Origin: Bacillota bacterium
Lineage (GTDB): Bacteria > Bacillota > Clostridia > Christensenellales > QAND01
DNA length: 7,983 nt
NCBI GenBank assembly: GCA_019415425.1
Contig: DXZF01000152.1
Span: 1 to 7,983 of the forward strand
Direction of reading: 5' to 3'
The stretch's first letter is position 1, and the number at the start of each line of letters is the position of its first letter. Below the pieces are notes generated by a model. The model was not told the origin of the DNA. It saw nothing but the letters and a program-made list of their open reading frames with translations, and did no database searches. This document shows positions 1-4,877 of the stretch, piece by piece. The position numbers were made by a program, and so were the translations under genes.

Positions 1-397
1 CTGCATGAGAACTCAAAACACTTCAGCCGCACGCCGCATGTTTCCATCGGCCTCGCCCAATCCACGCTATCGGCAGTCAGGATCCGCCGCATCCTGCGCC
101 ACAATGACAAGTCAGATTGCCTACCCCTCCTTTTGCGTCCCAGAGAAATCGATGCTTTCCCCTTGAGGCTGCTTGGAAGCTCATCCAGAAAATGCTCATG
201 AATGCATGTTCATTTGGCCGAATGGACATTGCGTCGGCGCTTTAGCGCAATCGATCGGCCCCGCAACATTGATTGCAGAATCGCCGCCTTACAAAGCGCT
301 TGTGTGCCTACCATGCGCTTATACCCTTGCCGGACGACCTGCATCTTGAACTGGCAACCCCCATGCAAACGGCATTTCGCGCGCCGCCCAGCAACCG
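1..397. other. Gene-free stretch downstream of the Spo0A-like gene
   Basis: I recognise no gene here. On the minus strand one frame stays open from about 209 to the left edge (about 70 codons) and on the plus strand frame 1 is open from the edge to about 200, but neither gives a familiar protein or has a start with a well-placed ribosome binding site. The purine run AAGGAGG on the minus strand (about 125-135) has no ATG/GTG/TTG at normal spacing. A 63-codon minus-strand frame (210-401) starts with an ATG overlapping the stop of the Spo0A-like gene (ATGA) but encodes an unfamiliar Arg/Lys-rich peptide and has an equally open antisense frame. No T-tailed terminator hairpin, tRNA or repeat array was seen. 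Confidence 0.5.
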
Positions 398-724
398 TCA
401 TTGCGATCGCCTGATGTAGTTGGCCACGATCTCGATGAATTCAGACGCCGTTGGCGATGCCGCCATGGGATAGCCGGCCATCTCCACGATCTTTTTGGCA
501 TTGATCTTCCAAGCCCGGTGCACAAGGGTGCGAATGTTGCGCTCCACTGCATTCCAGTTGCAGCCGCACTGATCCGCTACAGCCATATACACATCTTTGA
601 CTACAGATTCCAGCCGGTCTTCATCCTCCAACACCAGCAAAACTGCCATTTCCACATGACGATACCCAAGGTAATTGTGGGTTCCACCCAATACGCGCAA
701 TGTTTCGCGAATTCGTGTTGTCAT
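398..724 (-). CDS. Orphan Spo0A C-terminal DNA-binding domain protein
   Basis: Predicted sequence-specific DNA-binding protein of 108 residues that is essentially only the effector domain of Spo0A, the master regulator of sporulation. Recognisable blocks, numbering from the chosen start, are the N-terminal helix region with LGYRHVEMAV (about 19-28), the recognition-helix signature VERNIR (60-65) followed by HRAW (69-72), and the C-terminal block SPTASEFIEIVA (about 90-101), which matches PTNSEFIAMVAD of Bacillus Spo0A. There is no phosphoacceptor receiver domain, so activity cannot be set by the usual phosphorelay through this chain. The first in-frame ATG (778) was rejected for the ATG at 724, because GGAGGGG sits 6 nt before it and the domain begins right after. 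The gene stands alone, with its own promoter and tandem 0A-like boxes upstream. Receiver-less paralogues are known in clostridial genomes; the targets here are unknown. It could act as a competitor or modulator of true Spo0A (inference). Confidence 0.9.
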   Translation of the reverse strand: MTTRIRETLRVLGGTHNYLGYRHVEMAVLLVLEDEDRLESVVKDVYMAVADQCGCNWNAVERNIRTLVHRAWKINAKKIVEMAGYPMAASPTASEFIEIVANYIRRSQ

Positions 725-730
725 TGCATT

Positions 731-737
731 CCCCTCC
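731..737 (-). promoter_or_regulatory. Ribosome binding site fixing the Spo0A-like start
   Basis: GGAGGGG on the minus strand lies 6 nt before the ATG at 724. It favours this start over the in-frame ATG at 778, which has no comparable site and would add 18 residues not seen in the Spo0A C-terminal domain. Confidence 0.8.
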
Positions 738-789
738 ATTTTTTCTATCAAAGAGAATAGTATCGCATATGATGACAATTGTAGTTCCT

Positions 790-806
790 TTCGAGGTTTT
801 TCGACA
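790..806 (-). promoter_or_regulatory. Tandem 0A-box-like operator
   Basis: On the minus strand TGTCGAA (800-806) matches the Spo0A box consensus TGNCGAA exactly. A second, degenerate copy CCTCGAA (790-796, two mismatches, CGAA core kept) follows in the same orientation after 3 bp. The 10-bp repeat equals one helical turn, the spacing used when a Spo0A C-terminal-domain dimer binds head-to-tail boxes. The sites lie just downstream of the predicted -10 (814-819), where bound protein would be expected to block transcription, as at the abrB promoter. Binding by Spo0A or by the encoded paralogue is inferred. Confidence 0.5.
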
Positions 807-813
807 CATTATT

Positions 814-842
814 ATTATAATATAGTTTGCATTGCGTTTCTA
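814..842 (-). promoter_or_regulatory. Sigma-A-type promoter of the Spo0A-like gene
   Basis: On the minus strand a perfect TATAAT (814-819) lies 17 bp from TAGAAA (837-842), which keeps four of six bases of TTGACA. The surroundings are the most AT-rich in the window. Initiation would fall near 807, giving an untranslated leader of about 80 nt that begins with the 0A-like boxes. I found no convincing sigma-H, sigma-F or sigma-G element, although an AAAGGAA string occurs nearby. Confidence 0.55.
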
Positions 843-1069
843 TATAAAAGAAGAATATCCACTTGAAATTCACGCCGTCTGCTTTTTCTCTCAAACGGCA
901 CAACAACATCGCAAAAAACACGCATCAGGCAGTAACCGCGTGGTGGAATCGCCACCGTGCACATGCAATGCAACCTACCTGTACGAGGCGAATGGCCCAG
1001 AACCTTCGCCTGCCGCTGTGCGTTACGCCCGTTTTCCGCCCCTCTTTTACCGTTACATCCACTGGGTAC
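843..1069. other. Intergenic spacer with two hairpins, no gene seen
   Basis: Spacer between the Spo0A-like promoter and the terminator of the URO-D-family gene. It holds two inverted repeats. One (938-960) has a 9-bp stem with two G-T wobbles and loop AATCG. The other (986-1011) has AGGCGAA paired with TTCGCCT, a small bulge, two more pairs and loop CCCAGAA. Neither is followed by a T run on either strand, so they are not intrinsic terminators. They could be DNA-binding sites, part of a small RNA, or chance. Frames crossing this stretch give no recognisable protein. Confidence 0.4.
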
Positions 1070-1104
1070 AAAAAAACCGCCCTGTTCGTAACGAACAGGG
1101 CGGT
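1070..1104 (-). terminator. Intrinsic terminator of the URO-D-family gene
   Basis: ACCGCCCTGTTCGT (1076-1089) and its exact reverse complement (1091-1104) form a long perfect hairpin, effectively 12-13 bp closed by a 3-5 nt loop. Read on the minus strand it runs directly into seven T residues (1070-1076). It starts 20 bp after the stop codon at 1125. There is no T run on the other side, so it ends minus-strand transcription only and separates this unit from the Spo0A-like gene. Confidence 0.95.
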
Positions 1105-1124
1105 CAATCCGTCCGAAGTTGCCT

Positions 1125-2084
1125 TTAGCAGTGATGCGCAGCATCCACCGCCGCAAAGATGCGCTCGTGTGGCGCATTGGTGTGCAGCGTACAATCCGCC
1201 CCCAGAATAAAGCCCTTGCGGCCAAAATCCTTGACGATACGGCGCACTTCGTCGCCAATCTCTTCCAGCGTGCCGTCCACAATCACGCCGCTGCGGTTTT
1301 TCAGGCCGCCCCAGATCGTCTTGCCTTTGAACAGCTCGCGTCCCTGCTCAAGCGAAAAATCCGTCTCATACACGCCCCAGTTGAACACGTCTGCATAGTC
1401 GACGTAGCTCTCGTAGCGGTTCATGTTGAGGTTTTCCTTGCACATGTGGAAGAAGGTGTAGCAGCTGGACTGGTTCAGCACGCTGAGAATCTGCTTCTCC
1501 AGCGGTTCGACCAGCTCGGCAAACTCCTCATCGGTAAAGTAGTGCCTTTCACCGCCCAGGGAGGCATACATGATACCATCCAGCCCCATGGTGACAAATT
1601 TCTCCGCCGTACGCGTCAGACTGTCCGCCATGCGCTTGAACGCATCGGTGATGGGCTGCTTGTCCTCGCGGTAGTGCGCACACATCAGTTCACGCGTCTG
1701 CTCAAACGTATAGCCATCGCTGGTGGCATGCCGCATGGCCGCCACCACGCCGTGCAGCGTGCCCAGGCTGAAGTAATTGGGGTCCATCTTTTCCAGCAGG
1801 CGCTCTACGAGCTCAAACTGGCGCACGAACACCGTCTCATCGATGGGCAGCGAACGCACGTCTTTCCAGTCGGCCGCCGTCTTGACCCCGCTCATGCAGG
1901 GGATCCGGTTGTCATTCATAATTTTGCAGATATCCGCCTGCGTCTCGCGGAAATACTTCAGGTGCGCCTCTATCGCCGCGTCGCCATACTCCTGTCCCTT
2001 GGGGAAATGATACGAGAATCCACTGGGGATACCATCCACCTCTTGCTGCTTGATCGCAGCGATCACACGCTCTTTCGGGGTCAT
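1125..2084 (-). CDS. Uroporphyrinogen decarboxylase (URO-D) family protein, methyltransferase-like
   Basis: A 319-residue TIM-barrel protein of the URO-D superfamily, which contains HemE and the corrinoid/coenzyme M methyltransferases MtaA, MtbA and CmuA. It opens with MTPKERVIAAIK, the usual family N-terminus, but lacks the Arg-rich substrate motif (PVWxMRQAGR) of true HemE, so I do not call it a haem enzyme. FFHMC (211-215) and GADC near the C-terminus (295-298) give His213, Cys215 and Cys298. This is the His-X-Cys...Cys arrangement that binds the catalytic zinc in MtaA-type methyltransferases, so methyl transfer to or from a corrinoid or thiol is the best guess. No corrinoid protein or partner methyltransferase is next to it, so the substrate is unknown. 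The ATG at 2084 has AAGGAGAAGGA upstream; the longer in-frame start at 2225 lies upstream of the predicted promoter and cannot be on that transcript. It forms a single-gene unit with promoter, palindrome and terminator. Confidence 0.85.
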   Translation of the reverse strand: MTPKERVIAAIKQQEVDGIPSGFSYHFPKGQEYGDAAIEAHLKYFRETQADICKIMNDNRIPCMSGVKTAADWKDVRSLPIDETVFVRQFELVERLLEKMDPNYFSLGTLHGVVAAMRHATSDGYTFEQTRELMCAHYREDKQPITDAFKRMADSLTRTAEKFVTMGLDGIMYASLGGERHYFTDEEFAELVEPLEKQILSVLNQSSCYTFFHMCKENLNMNRYESYVDYADVFNWGVYETDFSLEQGRELFKGKTIWGGLKNRSGVIVDGTLEEIGDEVRRIVKDFGRKGFILGADCTLHTNAPHERIFAAVDAAHHC

Positions 2085-2086
2085 TG

Positions 2087-2097
2087 TCCTTCTCCTT
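2087..2097 (-). promoter_or_regulatory. Ribosome binding site of the URO-D-family gene
   Basis: AAGGAGAAGGA on the minus strand is a strong purine-rich site with core AGGAG 7 nt before the ATG at 2084. It decides between this start and the in-frame upstream ATG at 2225. Confidence 0.8.
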
Positions 2098-2104
2098 TTT
2101 TTCG

Positions 2105-2121
2105 GGATCGTCTCTCGATCC
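2105..2121 (-). other. Leader hairpin before the URO-D-family ribosome binding site
   Basis: GGATCG and CGATCC form a perfect 6-bp stem around a 5-nt loop (AGAGA on the minus strand) in the predicted leader RNA, ending 7 nt before the purine run of the ribosome binding site. It could stabilise the message or affect access to the site. No known riboswitch pattern is visible around it. Confidence 0.35.
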
Positions 2122-2142
2122 GTCCATGATTCCCTCTGCCCG

Positions 2143-2157
2143 ATATCCACAGGATAT
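2143..2157. promoter_or_regulatory. 15-bp palindrome near the predicted transcription start (possible operator)
   Basis: ATATCC-ACA-GGATAT is a perfect inverted repeat with 6-bp arms. The predicted -10 is at 2166-2171, so transcription should begin near 2159 and the palindrome covers roughly +2 to +17, a common place for a repressor operator. It could also fold weakly in RNA. No candidate regulator gene is adjacent. Confidence 0.4.
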
Positions 2158-2165
2158 GTAGGTAT

Positions 2166-2194
2166 ATTATATCTGTACGGCATGGAACATTCAA
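2166..2194 (-). promoter_or_regulatory. Sigma-A-type promoter of the URO-D-family gene
   Basis: On the minus strand TTGAAT (2189-2194) and a perfect TATAAT (2166-2171) are separated by exactly 17 bp. The predicted start near 2159 leaves a leader of about 75 nt. With the terminator at 1070-1104, this defines a transcript carrying only the URO-D-family gene. Confidence 0.7.
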
Positions 2195-2418
2195 TATTTC
2201 CCAGGCAAATCGCCGTGTGCAGCATCTTTCAAAATCTGCACGCTTGCCCGGCCACACCCTACAAACGCCGGCAAACCTGTGCCCTGGCGCACCATCCTCT
2301 CCGCACACGCAGGCCATTTGCGCACAAAAAGCGCGCATCCGTCACACCTTGCCTTCGTAGAGCGCCTTCGCACGCCACCGTGCCGGGCAACAGCGTTTGT
2401 GGTACGTTGCTCTATTGT
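2195..2418. other. Intergenic spacer after the four-gene operon, no gene seen
   Basis: Between the stop of the hydroxyacid dehydrogenase (2419) and the promoter at 2166-2194 I see no gene and no classical T-tailed terminator. One inverted repeat, TGCGCAC/GCGCGCA around AAAAA (2319-2337), makes a 7-bp stem with one wobble pair but has no T run after it on either strand. Read-through from the upstream operon into the URO-D-family gene is therefore possible. Confidence 0.4.
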
Positions 2419-3384
2419 TTAGACATCGCTTTTCCGATACCCGGTTTGCCGATCAACGCCGCAGACCGCCTCGCCGCGCAAAAAGCGTGCGAGGTTTTCA
2501 TAACACACGGCAAAGCGCCGCTCGGCAACAGCATGCGTCCGGCCGCCGGTATTGTGCGGCGTGATCGTCACGCGGCGATATTCCCACAGACGGTGTGACG
2601 GCGGCAGCGGCTCAGGGTCCGTCACGTCCAGCGCCACGCCGCTGAATTTGCCGACGTCCAGCATGCGGCACAGCGCGTCGGTATCGATGGCATTGCCACG
2701 GCCGACGTTGATCAGCAGCGCATCTTGCTTCATCAGTGCCATACGCCTTTCATCCAAAAGGTGCACGGTCTGTGGCGTGCTGGGCAGCGCCATGGCCACG
2801 ATATCGGCTTGCGGCAGCAGCTGGTCGGTCTTTTTCATGGGATTCATCTGGTCAAAGATCGCCGGGTCGCCCCGCCCGATGGTGCGCCGCACGCCGATGG
2901 TGGTCGCCCCCATCGCCTTGACACGCGCCGCATAGTGGCTGCCAATATCGCCCGCCCCCAGCACCAATACCACCGCGCCGTCCAGGCTGCGCGCCGGCCC
3001 TTCATCGCGCCACAGTTGCGCGCGCTGGTTGTCGCGGTACAGGTGCAGATTGCGCAGATGCATCAGAGTCACCGCCAACATGTATTCCGAAATATTGGGG
3101 CCGAACGTACCCGTTGCGTTGGCCAGCACGACTTCGGGCGACAGGACGCCTTCGCGCACGTAATTTTCACAGCCCGCGCTGGACAGCTGCAAAAACTGCA
3201 GGTTGCGCGACCCCCGGATCATTTCGCTGCCCGGGTTGCCCAGGATGATGTGTGCCTGCTGCGCCATCTCACGCGTAAGCGTCTTGCGCGAGGCAAAGGT
3301 AAAATGCGCTTGCGGCGCCAGGGCCATCAGCCGCTGTTTTTGCTCTTCCGTCACGTCCATCAATACCAGAATCTGTCTTTGCAT
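2419..3384 (-). CDS. D-isomer-specific 2-hydroxyacid dehydrogenase
   Basis: A 321-residue cytoplasmic oxidoreductase that interconverts a 2-oxoacid and the D-2-hydroxyacid using a nicotinamide cofactor; length is normal for the family. The nucleotide-binding fold is in the middle, with GAGDIG at 143-148. The catalytic set is complete: Arg229 in NVGRG, Glu258 in DPEP, and His277 in TPHNTG. The residues after the second strand of the Rossmann fold are GVRRT (164-168), with Arg instead of the Asp typical of strict NAD enzymes, which hints at NADP(H) use (inference). The substrate cannot be read from sequence; glyoxylate/hydroxypyruvate-type reductases and phosphoglycerate-dehydrogenase-like enzymes share this layout, but there is no C-terminal ACT domain as in many SerA proteins. 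The ATG at 3384 has AGGAG 6 nt upstream, 41 bp after the EFR1 gene, so it is probably the last gene of the operon. No terminator is obvious after it. Confidence 0.92.
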   Translation of the reverse strand: MQRQILVLMDVTEEQKQRLMALAPQAHFTFASRKTLTREMAQQAHIILGNPGSEMIRGSRNLQFLQLSSAGCENYVREGVLSPEVVLANATGTFGPNISEYMLAVTLMHLRNLHLYRDNQRAQLWRDEGPARSLDGAVVLVLGAGDIGSHYAARVKAMGATTIGVRRTIGRGDPAIFDQMNPMKKTDQLLPQADIVAMALPSTPQTVHLLDERRMALMKQDALLINVGRGNAIDTDALCRMLDVGKFSGVALDVTDPEPLPPSHRLWEYRRVTITPHNTGGRTHAVAERRFAVCYENLARFLRGEAVCGVDRQTGYRKSDV

Positions 3385-3425
3385 CTCCTTCTCCTCTCTG
3401 CTTCATCGCATGGTAAGAACGGCGC

Positions 3426-4178
3426 TTATACCTCTTGCGTGTTGAAGTACCGCCGCTTGCCGGCCGTTCGCTTGCCGTACTCGATTGCCTCGGTCGGGCA
3501 CGCATTGATGCACGCCATGCAGTGCGTACACCGTTTGCCCCAGTGCGGGCGCTTGTCGCGGATGTGGATGTTGTTGCAGACGCACAGCGTCGCACACCTG
3601 CCGCAGCCGATACATGCGTCCGTGGCAAAGAACGGCTTGGCCTTGACGACAAACCGATAAAATAGCGGGTTGACCACCGCGCTCTCCAACCGTCCCATAC
3701 ACCCGGGAGGCGAACTGTGCAGCGATTGCCCTGCGGCAATTTGCGCTGCGATCTGCCGCAGCACGGGCACGGCGCGCATGATCATGCCCTGCGCCTGCTC
3801 CTGTTGCGGGGCCTGGAACAGCGCGATGTAGTTTTCAGGCATCACGACCGCCTGTAGTCCCATAAAATCCAGCCCTGCCCTTTGGCAGAACTTCTGCGCA
3901 TAGTGTGCGGCGTTGCCCGCGCTGTCGCCGCAGGTGGTGACAAAATACGCCTGGCGGCTGCCCTGCCACTGCGTATGCAGCAGGTGCTCCTCCACCATGC
4001 GCGGGATGCGCCACGCATAGATCGGCGTCACAAATACCCACGGGCGGTCGGCATACAGCGGTGAATCCTCTCCCCGCTGCATGCGATCGCCCAATGAAAC
4101 AGCCGTATCGTCCAGCGCCTTTGCCAATACCTGCGCTGCGTAGCGGCTGTTTCCCGTGCCGGAAAAGTACAGAATCAC
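3426..4178 (-). CDS. EFR1-type flavodoxin/ferredoxin fusion protein
   Basis: A 250-residue electron-transfer protein with an N-terminal flavodoxin-like domain and a C-terminal domain for two [4Fe-4S] clusters. Numbered from the GTG at 4178, the FMN phosphate loop is FSGTGNS (5-11) within the family-typical start ILYFSGTGNSRYAA, and MPENY (113-117) is a second flavin-side motif. Cluster motifs are C189-C192-C195-C199 and C217-C220-C223-C227-P. The first cluster is followed by Val-Cys201 instead of the usual Pro. Electrons presumably pass between FMN and the clusters; the partner is unknown. The GTG is preferred because AGGAG lies 8 nt upstream and the product then starts exactly where relatives do. 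An in-frame TTG at 4202 would add eight residues and has only a weaker AGGGG site. It sits 36 bp after the MBL-fold gene and 41 bp before the dehydrogenase, so a shared redox pathway is possible but unproven. Confidence 0.88.
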   Translation of the reverse strand: MILYFSGTGNSRYAAQVLAKALDDTAVSLGDRMQRGEDSPLYADRPWVFVTPIYAWRIPRMVEEHLLHTQWQGSRQAYFVTTCGDSAGNAAHYAQKFCQRAGLDFMGLQAVVMPENYIALFQAPQQEQAQGMIMRAVPVLRQIAAQIAAGQSLHSSPPGCMGRLESAVVNPLFYRFVVKAKPFFATDACIGCGRCATLCVCNNIHIRDKRPHWGKRCTHCMACINACPTEAIEYGKRTAGKRRYFNTQEV

Positions 4179-4186
4179 TAGCGATG

Positions 4187-4191
4187 CTCCT
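4187..4191 (-). promoter_or_regulatory. Ribosome binding site supporting a GTG start for EFR1
   Basis: AGGAG (within GAGAGGAG, 4187-4194) lies 8 nt before the GTG at 4178. It overlaps the codons that would follow the alternative TTG start at 4202, so the two starts exclude each other and the GTG fits the family N-terminus. Confidence 0.7.
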
Positions 4192-4214
4192 CTCTCATCC
4201 AACGAATGGAACCC

Positions 4215-4835
4215 CTATTCCTGCATAAAGGGATTGTGGGCGCGCTCCCAATGCAGCGTAGTCGCGCTGCCGTGGCCCGGCAATACGGTATAATCGCCCG
4301 CAAGCGCCGCCAGGCGCTGTAACGAGGCGCGCATCGCCTTCGGATCGCCAGTCGGAAAGTCCGTACGCCCACAGCTACCGGCAAAGAGCGTATCGCCGGC
4401 AACCAAAAAGCGGTCCACCACATAGCATACGCTCCCCGCGGTGTGGCCCGGGGTGTGCAGCACCTGCCAGTGCATCTGGCCAACGTCAAACGCATCGCCA
4501 TCTGCCACCGTCCGATCCGCCGTGAGCGAGAGCGGGCGCATGGCCATCGCTTCGGAGAGATTGAGCGCGGGGGAAGCCAACAGCGCCGTCTCCTTTTCTC
4601 CGATGCACACCGGGCACGCATACCGCTCGCGCAGCGTCTGTACGGCGCCAATGTGGTCAAAGTGTCCATGCGTCAACGCGATCAGCCGCACGCACAGCTG
4701 TCGCTGCTGCACAAATGCCTCTACTTCGCGTCCGCTCCCGTCACAATCCACGATCACGGCCTGCCCATCGGCATCGTACAGGATGTGACAGTTGGTGCCC
4801 AGCGCACCCAACGAAAACGTCTGCACTTCGATCAT
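4215..4835 (-). CDS. MBL-fold metallohydrolase, glyoxalase II-like
   Basis: A 206-residue single-domain metallo-beta-lactamase-fold hydrolase of the short hydroxyacylglutathione-hydrolase-like group (YcbL/YqgX type). The dinuclear metal site is complete: THGHFDH (55-61, His56, His58, Asp60, His61), His131 in HTPGHTAGS, Asp148 in GDTLFAGSCGRTD, and His188 in LPGHG. The protein lacks the C-terminal extension that binds glutathione in classical glyoxalase II, so a thioester or other small acyl substrate is possible, and glutathione is not expected in most Clostridia. No signal peptide is seen, so it should be cytoplasmic. The ATG at 4835 has AGGAG 7 nt upstream. It lies 41 bp after the EndoQ-helicase gene and 36 bp before the EFR1 gene, inside the predicted operon. 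Confidence 0.92.
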   Translation of the reverse strand: MIEVQTFSLGALGTNCHILYDADGQAVIVDCDGSGREVEAFVQQRQLCVRLIALTHGHFDHIGAVQTLRERYACPVCIGEKETALLASPALNLSEAMAMRPLSLTADRTVADGDAFDVGQMHWQVLHTPGHTAGSVCYVVDRFLVAGDTLFAGSCGRTDFPTGDPKAMRASLQRLAALAGDYTVLPGHGSATTLHWERAHNPFMQE

Positions 4836-4853
4836 ATTTCTTCTCCTCTCCTC

Positions 4854-4877
4854 TGGTAGATCACTTGGTAGATCACT
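4854..4877. repeat. Perfect 12-bp tandem duplication in an operon gap
   Basis: TGGTAGATCACT occurs twice head-to-tail (4854-4865 and 4866-4877) with no mismatch. The pair fills the gap between the stop codon of the EndoQ-helicase gene, which shares base 4877, and the purine-rich region before the MBL-fold gene. It looks like a recent slippage duplication that adjusts spacing. A regulatory role is not indicated. Confidence 0.9.

Noticed and set aside
1..209. Open frames running off the left edge on both strands
   Set aside because: No recognisable protein, no well-placed start and no ribosome binding site at usable distance; both strands are equally open, as expected by chance in GC-rich DNA.
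1125..2084. HemE (uroporphyrinogen decarboxylase) assignment
   Set aside because: The conserved N-terminal Arg-rich substrate motif of HemE is missing, while MtaA-type zinc ligands are present.
1119..2129. Plus-strand open frame (336 codons) opposite the URO-D-family gene
   Set aside because: Antisense shadow. It runs through the real gene's promoter-proximal leader and has no family signature.
2085..2225. Upstream extension of the URO-D-family protein to an ATG at 2225
   Set aside because: The predicted promoter lies inside this extension, and the strong ribosome binding site and family N-terminus are at 2084.
2319..2337. Hairpin TGCGCAC/GCGCGCA as terminator of the four-gene operon
   Set aside because: No T run after the stem on either strand; the five-base A/T run is the loop itself.
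2725..3660. Plus-strand open frame (311 codons) opposite the dehydrogenase and EFR1 genes
   Set aside because: Spans two real genes and their gap; composition typical of a shadow.
4179..4202. TTG start for EFR1 at 4202
   Set aside because: Only a weak AGGGG upstream, and it adds eight residues not typical of the family; the GTG at 4178 has AGGAG at 8 nt.
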